The notes: generated by a model not told the origin, from the letters alone. A stretch of DNA of 64,000 nt from Burkholderiales bacterium (GCA_017307855.1 JAFKGD010000009.1:124001-188000); one strand, 5' to 3'; counted from the first letter of the stretch, positions 48,018-57,480 are shown. Translations and numbers: made by a program.

Positions 48018-48063
48018 TGGGGGACAATCCGGTGTTGTCGTTCTACTGCACCCGATTGTGCCC

Positions 48064-48474
48064 ATGAGTTCCCAATCCAGTTCCCCGATCACCGCATTGC
48101 CCACCGACAAGGAACTGGTGCTGCGCGTCGTTCCCATGCCCGCCGACACCAACGGCAACGGCGACATCTTCGGCGGCTGGGTCATGGCGCAAGTGGACAT
48201 GGCCGGCTCCATCCTGCCGGCGCGCCTCACGCGCGGGCGCATCGCCACGGTGGCCGTGAACGAGTTCGTCTTCAAGCAACCGGTGCGCGTGGGCGACCTG
48301 CTGTCGCTGTTCGCCTCGGTCACGCGCGTGGGCAACACGTCGCTGACCATCAAGGTCGAGGTCTACGCCGAGCGCCTTTCCGCCCAGGGCCAGTACCTCA
48401 AGGTGACGGAAGCCAGCCTCACCTACGTGGCCATCGACGACCACGGTCGCCCCCGCCCGATCCCCAAGCCCTGA
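48064..48474 (+). CDS. YciA-like hotdog acyl-CoA thioesterase
   Basis: 136 residues from ATG 48064. The hotdog fold is seen in NGDIFGGWVMAQVDMAG, where the N-x-x-GDIFGGW segment holds the catalytic Asp and active-site Asn, then VNEFVFKQPVRVGD. Length and motifs match YciA, which hydrolyses a broad range of acyl-CoAs. Divergent from the ABC exporter with 46 bp between starts; convergent with the sigma factor gene 24 bp away. Confidence 0.9.
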   Translation: MSSQSSSPITALPTDKELVLRVVPMPADTNGNGDIFGGWVMAQVDMAGSILPARLTRGRIATVAVNEFVFKQPVRVGDLLSLFASVTRVGNTSLTIKVEVYAERLSAQGQYLKVTEASLTYVAIDDHGRPRPIPKP

Positions 48475-48498
48475 TCGCCGCGCTGCGGCGGGCATGGC

Positions 48499-49812
48499 TC
48501 AGGCGGGCCGTTGCGCGCGCTCGAGCAGCAGCGCCTTCTCGCGCTCGTTGTGTGTGAGGCCGGCCGCGCGCAGCCATTCGGCGCGCGCTTCGTCATGCCG
48601 GCCCAGCCGCGCCAGCATGTCGGCGCGCACGCTGGGCAGCCACTGGTAGCGCGCCAGCGACTTCTCCGCTGCGAGCGTGTCGAGGATGGCCAGCGCCGCG
48701 TCGGGGCCGTGCGCCATGCCCACGGCCACGGCGCGGTTGAGTTCGATCACCGGCGAAGGGGCAACGGCGGCCAGTGTCGCGTACAGCGTGGCAATGCGGG
48801 CCCAGTCAGTTTCGGCTGCGACGGTGGCGCGCGCATGGCAGGCGGCGATGGCGGCCTGCAGCACATACGGCCCCGGCTGCATGCCGCGCGATCCGCACAG
48901 CGCCGTGGCGCGGTCCAGCGCCGCCAGGCCCTGCCGGATCAGGGCACCGTCCCACAGTGTGCGGTCCTGCGCCATCAGCAGCACGGGCCGGCCATCCGGA
49001 TCCGTGCGGGCCGGCGTGCGCGAAGCCTGCAACTCCACGAGCGCCACGAGGCCATGCGCCTCGGGCTCGCCGGGTGCCAGCTCGGCCAGCAGGCGCGCGA
49101 GCCGCTGCGATTCCTGCACCAGGGCCGGCCGCATCCAGTCGTCGCCCGCGGTGGCCGTGTAGCCCTCGTTGAAGATGAGGTAGACCACTTCGAGCACCGA
49201 CGCGAGCCGCTCGCCGATCGCCTCGGGACTGGGCAGGTCGAAAGGCACGCGCGCCTCGGACAACGTGCGCTTGGCGCGCACGATGCGCTGCGCGATGGTG
49301 GGCTCGGCCGCGAGAAAGGCCCGCGCAATCTCCTGCGTGGTGAGACCGCCCAGCAGCCGCAGCGTGAGCGCCACGCGCGCCTCGGTCGATAGCACCGGAT
49401 GGCAGGCCATGAAGATGAGCCGCAGCAGATCGTCGCCCACCGGGTCCTGGCGCGCGGCGTCGAGGGCGTCGACGAAGTCGGGCGCGATACGCGCGCCCAG
49501 CGCATCGAGGTCAGCGCCGATCTGCTCGTGCTTCTCCGCCAGCATGCGGTCACGCCGCAGGTGATCGAGCGCGCGGCGTTTGGCCGTGGTCATGAGCCAG
49601 GCCCCCGGGTTGGCCGGCACGCCTTCGCGCGGCCAGTGCTCCAGCGCGGCGACCAGCGCGTCCTGCGCGAATTCCTCCGCCAGACCGACATCGCGCACGA
49701 GGCGTGCCACGCCGGCGATGATCCTGCCGGCTTCAAGGCGCCAGACGGCATTGACGGCCTCATGGGTGGCCAGCGACGCGGAAGGTGTCTGCGGGAGCGG
49801 TTCGGCCTGCAT
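48499..49812 (-). CDS. ECF sigma factor with C-terminal TPR-like extension (ECF42 type)
   Basis: 437 residues. Region 2 (about 25-90) has GLAEEFAQDALVAALEHWP, region 4 (about 150-195) has LTLRLLGGLTTQEIARAFL, then a long helical C-terminal domain with VYLIFNEGYTA, characteristic of ECF42-group sigmas. In that group the C-terminal extension replaces an anti-sigma factor for activity, and the gene sits next to DGPF (YciI-like) genes, as here. The target promoters are normally those of the DGPF genes. No anti-sigma gene is nearby. Confidence 0.88.
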   Translation of the reverse strand: MQAEPLPQTPSASLATHEAVNAVWRLEAGRIIAGVARLVRDVGLAEEFAQDALVAALEHWPREGVPANPGAWLMTTAKRRALDHLRRDRMLAEKHEQIGADLDALGARIAPDFVDALDAARQDPVGDDLLRLIFMACHPVLSTEARVALTLRLLGGLTTQEIARAFLAAEPTIAQRIVRAKRTLSEARVPFDLPSPEAIGERLASVLEVVYLIFNEGYTATAGDDWMRPALVQESQRLARLLAELAPGEPEAHGLVALVELQASRTPARTDPDGRPVLLMAQDRTLWDGALIRQGLAALDRATALCGSRGMQPGPYVLQAAIAACHARATVAAETDWARIATLYATLAAVAPSPVIELNRAVAVGMAHGPDAALAILDTLAAEKSLARYQWLPSVRADMLARLGRHDEARAEWLRAAGLTHNEREKALLLERAQRPA

Positions 49813-49824
49813 TCCCGCAGTGTG

Positions 49825-50235
49825 TCACGCCTGTGGCGGCGCGGCCTCGGGGTTCATCCAGACCAGTTCCCACTGATGGCCGTCGAGATCCTCGAAGCCG
49901 TGGCCGTACATGAAGCCGTGGTCCTGCTTGTCCATGGGTGCACGGCCGCCGGCGGCCAGCGCCTTGGCCACGAGCTCGTCCACCTGCTCTCGGCTCTCGC
50001 ACGACAGGCAGACCAGCACCTCGGTGCCCTGGTGCGCGTCGACGATTTTCTTTTTGGTGAAACCCTGGAAAAAGGGTTCGACCAGCAGCATCGCGAAGAT
50101 GTTGTCGGCAATCACCATGCAGGCGCCCTGATCATTGGTGAACTGCGGATTGAAGTCGAAGCCGAGGCTTCGGAAGAAGGCCTGGCTGCGGACCATGTCC
50201 TTGATGGGCAGGTTGACGAAGATCTGGCGCGTCAT
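49825..50235 (-). CDS. VOC-superfamily (glyoxalase-like) protein
   Basis: 136 residues from ATG 50235. Two beta-alpha-beta-beta-beta modules: IFVNLPIKDMVRSQAFF at the start and FMYGHGFEDLDGHQWELVW at the end, typical of VOC proteins annotated as extradiol-dioxygenase-like or PhnB-like. The His and Glu of the final motif could bind a metal. Function unknown. Its stop is 12 bp from the sigma factor start, and it lies between that gene and the DGPF gene. Confidence 0.87.
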   Translation of the reverse strand: MTRQIFVNLPIKDMVRSQAFFRSLGFDFNPQFTNDQGACMVIADNIFAMLLVEPFFQGFTKKKIVDAHQGTEVLVCLSCESREQVDELVAKALAAGGRAPMDKQDHGFMYGHGFEDLDGHQWELVWMNPEAAPPQA

Positions 50236-50338
50236 GTCGGAGCTCCTGGTGTGGAAAAGAACGAACGGCCTGGCGGCCCCACATCTGCACGACGAACCAG
50301 TCCGTGCGTTTTCGACACGCAACTGAAAAAAACGCTGC

Positions 50339-50722
50339 TTATCTGCCCGGCGCGCTGGCTTCGGCGCTGCCCACCCAGCAAGGCGCGACCTCGCGCACCT
50401 CGACCGTGCACCACTTCGCCGCCGGGCAGCTTTGTGCGATCGCGAGTGCTTCCGCGCGCGTCGGCACATCGATCAGGAAGAACCCGCCCACCATCTCCTT
50501 GGCCTCGGCAAACGGTCCATCGAGCAGCTGGGCACGGCCGCCCTGCATGCGCACCCGCGTGCCCCGGCTCTGGTCGGCCAGCGATTCGCCGGCGCGCAGC
50601 ACGCCGCGTGCCTGCAGGCCGGCACCCCATTGCAGCATCTTGTCGTAGAGGGCGCGGCCTTCGGCCTCGGACCGGCCGGCGCGCTGGCCCACGGGTTCAT
50701 GGATGAGCAGCATGTAGGACAT
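50339..50722 (-). CDS. YciI/DGPF-domain protein
   Basis: 127 residues. MSYMLLIHEPVGQR at the start and LLDGPFAEAKEMVGGFFLIDV in the middle are the DGPF signature. Members are small dimeric proteins with a conserved His-Asp pair and no proven role; they are the standard partner of ECF42 sigma factors and probable targets of the one encoded here. The last ten residues are a non-conserved tail. First gene of the three-gene set; the 103-bp gap to the VOC gene has no clear hairpin. Confidence 0.88.
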   Translation of the reverse strand: MSYMLLIHEPVGQRAGRSEAEGRALYDKMLQWGAGLQARGVLRAGESLADQSRGTRVRMQGGRAQLLDGPFAEAKEMVGGFFLIDVPTRAEALAIAQSCPAAKWCTVEVREVAPCWVGSAEASAPGR

Positions 50723-50758
50723 GGGCGGAGTGTAGGACGTGGCGGCGCCGTGGGTGTG

Positions 50759-51967
50759 TCAGCGCCGCACCAGGCAGGCGTAGATCGCGTCCTGGGTGTC
50801 CTGCTGGTGGTCGCGCAACGGCGCCATCGTGAGGCGCGCGACCTCGAAGCCGTGGCGCTGCGCCAGCTGGCGCAGGTAGCCCGCGCTGTGCGCGTAGCGC
50901 AGGGTCGGCTGCAGTTGCCAGCCGGGGCCGTCGTCTTCGGACGCAGCTTCGGCAGTGAAGCAGAAGGCGCCACCGGTTTCGAGGACTCGCGCCACGCCCG
51001 CGAAAAGCTGGTCGAGCTGGCCCACGTAGATGAGAACATCGGCCGCCACCACGAGATCGTCGCGGCGATCGGTACCGGTCAGGTATTCCGTCACGTCGGC
51101 GTGCACCAGTGCGTCATAGGCGCCAGTGGCTCGGGCCTTGTCCAGCATCGCGGCCGACAGGTCGATGCCATCGACGTGGCCCGCGATGCGGCGCAGCAGC
51201 GGGCCGCACAGGCCGGTGCCGCATCCCAGGTCCAGTGCGCTGCGGTAGTGGCGCGGGCCGAGTTGCATCACCTCGTCGAGCAGGCGTTCGTGCCCGCGAT
51301 AGCCGAGTGTGTGGACCAGGTGCTGGTCGAATTCCTCCGCGTACTGGTCGAACAGCGTCTCGACGTAGGCGCGCGGCGGCGCGGCTACAGCGCCATCGGA
51401 AGCTCGCACTGAAGCCAGGTAGTAGGCGTGAAGCGCCGGATCCGCCCCCAGCGCGAGCGCGCGTTCGAAGTCGGACGCTGCGGCGTCGAGCCTGCCCGCA
51501 TCGCGCATGAGGCTGCCGCGTCGGCTCCAGGCCTCGGCCAGATCGGGTGCCTGCGCGATGGCGGCGTCGAGATCGGCCAGCGCGGCGTCGGCCCGATCCA
51601 GCATGACGAGGCTGGCCGCGCGATGCAGCCGCAACGGCGCCGCTTCGGGCAGCAATTCGATGGCGCGGCCGAGGCTGGCCACGGCATCGGCATGGCGGCC
51701 GAGCCCTGCTTCGGCCAGGCCCAGATGGAGCCACGTGTTCGCTTGTGCAGCGTCGGCCTGCGCTGCCTGCCGCAGCGGATCGATGGCTTCGGCAAAGCGC
51801 TGCGCCTGCACGCGCACCACGCCCAGGTTGGCCAGCAGCGACGGCCGCCCGGGCACCAGGCCGAGGGCTTGCTCGAAATGACGTTCGGCATCGGCCAATC
51901 GGCCGGACTCGGCGGCAGCGATGCCGGCTACGAAGAGTTCTCGCGCGCGTGCGGTGGGGTCGGTCAT
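50759..51967 (-). CDS. TPR-repeat SAM methyltransferase
   Basis: 402 residues. Five TPR-like repeats (about 8-185), seen as repeated A-x-x-x-x-x-A-x-x-L-P patterns such as DAERHFEQALGLVP, then a linker with AYVETLFDQYAEEFDQHL and a class I methyltransferase (about 225-400) with LDLGCGTGLCGPLL as SAM loop and DGIDLSAAMLDKA. Similar proteins act on unknown protein or small-molecule substrates; the TPR part suggests a protein partner. It is 37 bp downstream of the enoyl-CoA hydratase gene. Confidence 0.88.
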   Translation of the reverse strand: MTDPTARARELFVAGIAAAESGRLADAERHFEQALGLVPGRPSLLANLGVVRVQAQRFAEAIDPLRQAAQADAAQANTWLHLGLAEAGLGRHADAVASLGRAIELLPEAAPLRLHRAASLVMLDRADAALADLDAAIAQAPDLAEAWSRRGSLMRDAGRLDAAASDFERALALGADPALHAYYLASVRASDGAVAAPPRAYVETLFDQYAEEFDQHLVHTLGYRGHERLLDEVMQLGPRHYRSALDLGCGTGLCGPLLRRIAGHVDGIDLSAAMLDKARATGAYDALVHADVTEYLTGTDRRDDLVVAADVLIYVGQLDQLFAGVARVLETGGAFCFTAEAASEDDGPGWQLQPTLRYAHSAGYLRQLAQRHGFEVARLTMAPLRDHQQDTQDAIYACLVRR

Positions 51968-52004
51968 GCGGCGATTGTCACCGTGCGGGCCCCGTCCTGG
52001 GCGT

Positions 52005-52769
52005 TCAGACCTTGCTGAAGTCGGGCTTGCGCCGCTCCATGAACGCCGTGAAGGCTTCGCGCGCGGCAGGCTCGCGCAGCATGCGGCCGAAGCTCGTGGC
52101 CTCGTCGGCCATCTGCTGACGCACCTCGGCGGCCTGGCCCTGTTTCATGAGGCGCTTGGTTTCGATCAGCGCCGACAGCGGCTTGGCCGCGAGCTTGCGC
52201 GCCTGGGCCTGCGCCAGATTGCCAGCTTCCTGCGGCGGCACGACGCGGTTGACCAGGCCCACTTCCAGCGCCGCCTCGGCCATGAATGGATCGCCCAGCA
52301 GCAGCGCCTCGGCCGCGCGGTGGTAACCCATCATGCGCGGCACCAGCAGGCTGGAGCCTGCCTCGGGGCACAGGCCCAAGTTGACGAAGGGCATGGAAAA
52401 CGCCGCGTTGTCGCCCGCATAGACCAGGTCGCAATGGAACAGCAGCGTGGTGCCGATGCCGACAGCCGGTCCGCACACGGCGGCCACCACGGGCTTGGGG
52501 AAGCCGGAGATGCCGTGCAGGAAGCGGAACACCGGCGCGTCCGGCGTGGCCGGTGGCGCATGGAGGAAGTCGCCGATGTCGTTGCCGGCGCTGAAGATCG
52601 TCTCGTGGCCCTGAATGACGACGACGCGCACGGCATCGTCGTCAGCCGCGGCGGCCAGCGCGTCAGCCAGCGTCGCGTACATCGCGGCGGTGAACGAGTT
52701 CTTTTTATCGGGCCGGTTGATGGTCAGCGTGGTGACGCCGTCTTCGGTGTGGTTGAGGATGTCGCTCAT
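52005..52769 (-). CDS. Enoyl-CoA hydratase/isomerase
   Basis: 254 residues from ATG 52769. Crotonase fold with IFSAGNDIGDFL and GPAVGIGTTLLFHCDL forming the two oxyanion NH groups. The first catalytic Glu of true hydratases is not present at the usual place (GIGTTLLFHCD), while LCPEAGSSLL keeps the second Glu, so an isomerase is as likely as a hydratase. Same strand as, and downstream of, the thioesterase and thiolase, so part of the acyl-CoA catabolic set. Confidence 0.87.
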   Translation of the reverse strand: MSDILNHTEDGVTTLTINRPDKKNSFTAAMYATLADALAAAADDDAVRVVVIQGHETIFSAGNDIGDFLHAPPATPDAPVFRFLHGISGFPKPVVAAVCGPAVGIGTTLLFHCDLVYAGDNAAFSMPFVNLGLCPEAGSSLLVPRMMGYHRAAEALLLGDPFMAEAALEVGLVNRVVPPQEAGNLAQAQARKLAAKPLSALIETKRLMKQGQAAEVRQQMADEATSFGRMLREPAAREAFTAFMERRKPDFSKV

Positions 52770-52821
52770 GGCTGTGTGTGCTTTCGGCTGGGGATGATCG
52801 GGCAGATGCGGCACGGGCCGC

Positions 52822-53700
52822 TCATTCCTTGTAGTAGGCCCACTGGTGCGTGGTGACGAGCAATTCGCCTGCCTGGCTCCAGAGCTGGCCGGTCTGGTCG
52901 GCGAAATTATTGGAGAAACGCTGGGCCTGTGCCTGCCCCAGCAGCCAGCCGTCGCCGACGGTGGCCAGGGCGGCGGCGTCGGCGTGGAAGTACACGGTGA
53001 AAGACACCGTGCCGGCCGGCACCAGCCGCGCGCGGCGCAACCAGGCGCGCGGGTAGAAGGCATCGGCCAGCGCGGCCAGGGCCGGAAAGTCGAGCGGGCG
53101 CGCCTGCGCATCGCGCAGCCACAGGCGCGTGAGGCTGCCGTCGCCGCTGTCGTCCAGCACAGTCGGCAGGCCGCCCTGCACGACGCGCATGTCGTAGCGC
53201 GACACCCAGGCCGCGCCCTTGAAACGCACGCGCTCGCCCGCCGACTCCGGCGCTGGCACTTCGGGCATCGGCATATCGGTGGCGCCCCAGGTCGGGCGGC
53301 GCAGGGCGGTGACGAGCGTCGCGGTGAGCACGGGTTCGGCCGCGCCGCCCTCGCCGGCCTGCGTCATCGTGGCCGTCCAGTGTTGCGTGGAGCGGTTGGT
53401 GCGCACGGGCGTCACCTCCACCTCGAACGGCGCATCCTGCACCGCGCTGAGGTAGTTGACGGTCAGCGATACGGGATCACCCAATCGTGCCGGGTGCCGC
53501 AGTACGGCCTGCAGCACGGTGGCTGCGGTGATGCCGCCGAACGGGCCGACCATGTTGTGCCAGCCTGGGTGCGGCTGGCCGCCGAAGCGGCCCTCGCCAC
53601 GCTCCTGCAGCGCCACGGCAGCGTCGAACGGGTGCGGCAGGGTGCCCGAGCCCGCGTCAGCAGCGGCAGGACCGGCGGCTGGAAAGATGGATCGACTCAT
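52822..53700 (-). CDS. Acyl-CoA thioesterase (TesB-like, double hotdog)
   Basis: 292 residues from ATG 53700 (MSRSIFPAAG). GRFGGQPHPGWHNMVGPFGGITAATVLQAV starts the first hotdog (motif at about 38-65; Asn and Gly-rich turn visible), and SFTVYFHADAAALATVGDGWLL the second, the TesB/acyl-CoA thioesterase domain 3 arrangement. It probably frees CoA from stalled intermediates of the nearby beta-oxidation enzymes. Confidence 0.82.
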   Translation of the reverse strand: MSRSIFPAAGPAAADAGSGTLPHPFDAAVALQERGEGRFGGQPHPGWHNMVGPFGGITAATVLQAVLRHPARLGDPVSLTVNYLSAVQDAPFEVEVTPVRTNRSTQHWTATMTQAGEGGAAEPVLTATLVTALRRPTWGATDMPMPEVPAPESAGERVRFKGAAWVSRYDMRVVQGGLPTVLDDSGDGSLTRLWLRDAQARPLDFPALAALADAFYPRAWLRRARLVPAGTVSFTVYFHADAAALATVGDGWLLGQAQAQRFSNNFADQTGQLWSQAGELLVTTHQWAYYKE

Positions 53701-53782
53701 CGCTCGTGGTCTCCTTGCCACCACGGCGCCGTGGCGGACGATCGACGCCGGCCTCGGTCGGGTCGGTCGCCTCGATGAAAGC

Positions 53783-53802
53783 GGGCCGCCGTCGGGCGGC
53801 CC
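53783..53802 (-). terminator. Hairpin after the thiolase gene
   Basis: Perfect 8-bp stem gggccgcc-gtcg-ggcggccc, 11 bases past the thiolase stop, with only three Ts after it. It may attenuate transcription into the thioesterase and hydratase genes. Confidence 0.5.
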
Positions 53803-53812
53803 GGCCGCTGCG

Positions 53813-55021
53813 TCAGACGCGCTCGAAGATGCCCGCCGCGCCCTGCCCCATGCCTACGCACATGGTGACCATGCCGTACTTGAGCTTCTTGCGCTGCAAT
53901 GCGTGCACCACGGTGGCCGAGCGGATGGCGCCCGTCGCACCGAGCGGGTGGCCCAATGCGATCGCGCCGCCCATCGGATTGACCTTCGATGCGTCGAGGC
54001 CCAGCGTGTTGATGACGGCCAGCGACTGGGCAGCGAACGCTTCGTTCAGCTCGATCCAGTCGATGTCTTCATGCTTGAGGCCGGCATAGCGCAGCGCGGC
54101 CGGGATCGCCTCGATCGGACCGATGCCCATGAGGTGCGGCGGCACGCCGCGCGAGGCATAGCTCACGAAGCGCGCCAGCGGCTTGAGGTCGTAGCGCTTA
54201 ATGGCGGCCTCGCTGGCGAGGATGAGCGCGCCAGCGCCATCCGACGTCTGCGAACTGTTGCCGGCCGTCACCGAGCCGCGCGCGGCGAACACGGTGCGCA
54301 GCTTGGCGAGGCCTTCGGTCGTGGTGTCGGGACGCACACCTTCGTCGATGTCCACCGTGCGCGTGCGGGCCACGGGTTCGCCGGCCTGCAGGTCGACGCC
54401 ACGGTCGGTGACCTCGATGGGCGTGATCTCGCTGGCGAATTCACCGGCCTTGATCGCTGCCATCGCCTTCATGTGAGAGCGGTAAGCGAATTCGTCCTGC
54501 GCTTCGCGACCGACCTTCCACTGCTGCGCCACCTTCTCGGCCGTGAGGCCCATACCGTAGGCGATACCGTAGTCGTCGATGTTCTCGGTATCGCGGAAGA
54601 TGGTGGGCGAGAGGGAGGGCGAGTTGCCCATCATGGGCACCATGCTCATGCTCTCGGTGCCGGCGGCGATCATCACATCGGACTCGCCGACACGGATGCG
54701 GTCGGCCGCCATCTGCACGGCGGACAGGCCCGAGGCGCAGAAACGGTTGACGGTGATGCCGCCCACGCTCTTGGGCAGGCCCGCGAGGATGGCGCCGATG
54801 CGCGCCACGTTGAGGCCCTGCGCTCCTTCGGGGATCGCGCAGCCGCTGATCACGTCGTCGATGGCCGCCGGGTCGAGCGAAGGCACCTGTGCCAGCGCCG
54901 CACGCAGCGTGGCGGCCAGCAGGTCGTCGGGGCGCATGTTGCGGAAGTAGCCCTTGTGCGAACGGCCGATGGGCGTGCGCGTGGCGGCGACGATGTAGGC
55001 GTCTTGAACTTGCTTGGTCAT
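53813..55021 (-). CDS. Acetyl-CoA acyltransferase (thiolase)
   Basis: 402 residues. Nucleophile C95 (NRFCASGLS), NEAFAAQ, GHPLGATGA with the catalytic His, and CVGMGQGAA with the second Cys are all present. This is the degradative thiolase pattern (FadA/FadI-like): it cleaves 3-ketoacyl-CoA to acetyl-CoA. It is 19 bp downstream of the two-domain hydroxyacyl-CoA dehydrogenase gene, its expected partner. Confidence 0.94.
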   Translation of the reverse strand: MTKQVQDAYIVAATRTPIGRSHKGYFRNMRPDDLLAATLRAALAQVPSLDPAAIDDVISGCAIPEGAQGLNVARIGAILAGLPKSVGGITVNRFCASGLSAVQMAADRIRVGESDVMIAAGTESMSMVPMMGNSPSLSPTIFRDTENIDDYGIAYGMGLTAEKVAQQWKVGREAQDEFAYRSHMKAMAAIKAGEFASEITPIEVTDRGVDLQAGEPVARTRTVDIDEGVRPDTTTEGLAKLRTVFAARGSVTAGNSSQTSDGAGALILASEAAIKRYDLKPLARFVSYASRGVPPHLMGIGPIEAIPAALRYAGLKHEDIDWIELNEAFAAQSLAVINTLGLDASKVNPMGGAIALGHPLGATGAIRSATVVHALQRKKLKYGMVTMCVGMGQGAAGIFERV

Positions 55022-55040
55022 GTCGTGTACCTCTTCGCCG

Positions 55041-57461
55041 TCAGTTGCGCACTGGCTTGCCGGTGGAGAGCATGCCGAGGATGCGCTCCTGCGTTTTCGG
55101 ATGTTCGATCAGCGAGCAGAAGGCCTGCCGTTCGAGCTTCATGAGGTATGCCTCGTCCACCAGCGTGCCGGCATCGACGTCGCCTCCGGTCACCACGCCC
55201 GCGATCAGGCTGGCGATGTGGAAGTCGTGCTGGCTGATGAAGCCGCCGTCGCGCATATTGACCAGCTGGCCCTGAATCGTGGCCTTGCCGCTGCGGCCGG
55301 CCACGGGAAAGGTACGCGGCAGCGGCGCGCGCCAGCCTGCGTTGGCCATGGCCTTCGCCTCGCTGATGGCGACGTAGAGCAGCTCGTCCTTGTTGGGCAC
55401 GATGGTGTCGCTCTCGAGCACATAGCCAAGCTTGCGGCTCTCCAGGGCACTGGTGCCCACCTTGGCCATGGCCGCGGCGGTGAAGCCGTCGGTGACGAAC
55501 TTGAGCAGATCCTTGTCGGTGCTGGTGGCCGAGTTCTCGGCCGCGCGGCGCGCGATGTAGGTCAGGCCCCCGGCGCCCGGCACCAGGCCCACACCGACTT
55601 CGACCAGGCCGATGTAGCTTTCCATGGCCACGACACGCTTGTGCGAATGCACAGCCAGCTCACAGCCGCCGCCCAGCGCCAAGCCGCGGATGGCCGACAC
55701 CACCGGCACGCTGGCGTAGCGCAGGCGCAGCATGGTCTGCTGCAGGAACTCCTCGGCGTCGGCCACGGCCGCCACGCCCACCGCCATGAAGGCGGGCAGC
55801 ATGGCCTGCAGGTCGGCACCCGCCGAGAAGGGCTCGTCCCCCGACCAGATCACCAGGCCGTCGTAGTCGGCCTCGGCCATCTCGACCGCCTTCATCAGAC
55901 CTTCGGCCACCGTGGGGCTGATGGCATGCATCTTCGTCTTGATGCTGGCGATCAGCACGCCGGACATGTCTTCGCGGTCGTGCGTCCAGAGGCGGATGTC
56001 GGCGTCTTCGTGCACCGTGGTGCCGGCCGTCTTGAAGTCCTGCGCGCCGCTGCCGAGCACGGCCTCGGGGAACAGCTGGCGGCCATGAACCGGCAGCACG
56101 CGGCGCGGCTCGAACTTCTTGGTGGCCGGGTTCCATGAGCCTTCGGGCGTGTGCACGCCACCGGCATCCGCCACCGGGCCCTTGAACACCCAGTCGGGCA
56201 GCGGCGCTGTCGACAGCGCGCGACCGGCGTCGATGTCCTCCTGGATCATCCTGGCCACTTCGAGCCAGCCGGCCTGCTGCCAGAGCTCGAACGGACCCTG
56301 CTGCATGCCGAAACCCCAGCGCATGGCGAAGTCCACATCGCGTGCGGTTTCAGCGATGTGCTCCAGGTGCACGGCCGCATAGTGGAAGCTGTTGCGCAGG
56401 ATGGCCCACAGGAACTTGCCCTGGGCGCCCTCGGCGTTGCGCAGCAGCTTGAGGCGTTCGCCTGCCGGCTTCCTGAGCATGCGGGTGTAGACCTCGTCGC
56501 CCTTCTGGCCGCCAGACACGTAGTCCTTCGACTCGAGGTCGAACCGCAGCACGTCACGGCCCACCTTCTTGTAGAAGCCCGCCTTGGACTTCTGGCCCAG
56601 GTTGCCCATCTCGAGCAGGGTCTTGAGCACCGCCGGTGTGGCGAAGCTGCCGTAGAACGGATCGCTCTTCTCGTCGAGGTTGTCCTGCAGCGTCTTGATG
56701 ACGTGGGCCATGGTGTCCAGGCCCACCACGTCGGCGGTGCGGAAGGTGCCGCTCGAGGCTCGGCCGAGCTTCTTGCCCGTGAGGTCATCCACCACGTCGT
56801 ACGTGAGGCCGAAGTTCTCCACTTCCTTCATCGTGGCCAGCATGCCCGCGATGCCGACGCGGTTGGCGATGAAGTTGGGCGTGTCCTTGGCACGCACCAC
56901 GCCCTTGCCCAGGCCGGTGGTGACGAAGGTTTCGAGGTCGTCGAGGATTTTCGGTTGCGTGGTGGGCGTGGCGATCAGCTCCACCAGGTACATGTAGCGC
57001 GGCGGATTGAAGAAGTGGATACCGCAAAAGCGCGGCTTGATCTCCTCCGGCAGCGCCTCGCTGAGTTTGGTGATGGACAGGCCCGATGTATTGGACGCCA
57101 GGATGGCGTGCTTCGCCACGTGGGGCGCGATCTTCCTGTACAGGTCGAGCTTCCAGTCCATGCGCTCGGCGATGGCCTCGATCACGAGATCGCATTCGCC
57201 CAGCAGGGCGATGTCCTCCTCGTAGTTGGCCTGGCGGATCAGCACCGCGTCGTCGACCACGCCCAGCGGAGAGGGCTTGAGCTTCTTGAGGTTCTCCACC
57301 GCCCTGGTGACGATGCCGTTCTTCGGACCTTCTTTTGCGGGGAGGTCGAACAGCACCACCGGCACCTTGACGTTGACGAGGTGGGCGGCAATCTGCGCGC
57401 CCATCACGCCGGCGCCGAGCACGGCGACTTTCTTGACCTGGAATCGGGACGTTGATGACAT
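55041..57461 (-). CDS. 3-hydroxyacyl-CoA dehydrogenase/enoyl-CoA hydratase (FadN-like order)
   Basis: 806 residues from ATG 57461. The N-terminal half (about 8-310) is the dehydrogenase with NAD loop GAGVMG at 16-21, IEAIAERMDWK, SNTSGL and HFFNPP; the crotonase domain is C-terminal (about 520-720) with FSAGADLQAM and GLALGGGCELAVHSH. This order is the reverse of E. coli FadB and that of the FadN/B. subtilis-type enzymes common in Burkholderiales. Catalyses hydration and oxidation steps of beta-oxidation. Confidence 0.94.
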   Translation of the reverse strand: MSSTSRFQVKKVAVLGAGVMGAQIAAHLVNVKVPVVLFDLPAKEGPKNGIVTRAVENLKKLKPSPLGVVDDAVLIRQANYEEDIALLGECDLVIEAIAERMDWKLDLYRKIAPHVAKHAILASNTSGLSITKLSEALPEEIKPRFCGIHFFNPPRYMYLVELIATPTTQPKILDDLETFVTTGLGKGVVRAKDTPNFIANRVGIAGMLATMKEVENFGLTYDVVDDLTGKKLGRASSGTFRTADVVGLDTMAHVIKTLQDNLDEKSDPFYGSFATPAVLKTLLEMGNLGQKSKAGFYKKVGRDVLRFDLESKDYVSGGQKGDEVYTRMLRKPAGERLKLLRNAEGAQGKFLWAILRNSFHYAAVHLEHIAETARDVDFAMRWGFGMQQGPFELWQQAGWLEVARMIQEDIDAGRALSTAPLPDWVFKGPVADAGGVHTPEGSWNPATKKFEPRRVLPVHGRQLFPEAVLGSGAQDFKTAGTTVHEDADIRLWTHDREDMSGVLIASIKTKMHAISPTVAEGLMKAVEMAEADYDGLVIWSGDEPFSAGADLQAMLPAFMAVGVAAVADAEEFLQQTMLRLRYASVPVVSAIRGLALGGGCELAVHSHKRVVAMESYIGLVEVGVGLVPGAGGLTYIARRAAENSATSTDKDLLKFVTDGFTAAAMAKVGTSALESRKLGYVLESDTIVPNKDELLYVAISEAKAMANAGWRAPLPRTFPVAGRSGKATIQGQLVNMRDGGFISQHDFHIASLIAGVVTGGDVDAGTLVDEAYLMKLERQAFCSLIEHPKTQERILGMLSTGKPVRN

Positions 57462-57480
57462 GGAACTTCCTGTCTGGGGG

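Noticed and set aside
46161-48353. Longer ABC exporter starting at 48353
   Set aside because: The extra 112 residues lie antisense to the divergent thioesterase gene and do not resemble the family.
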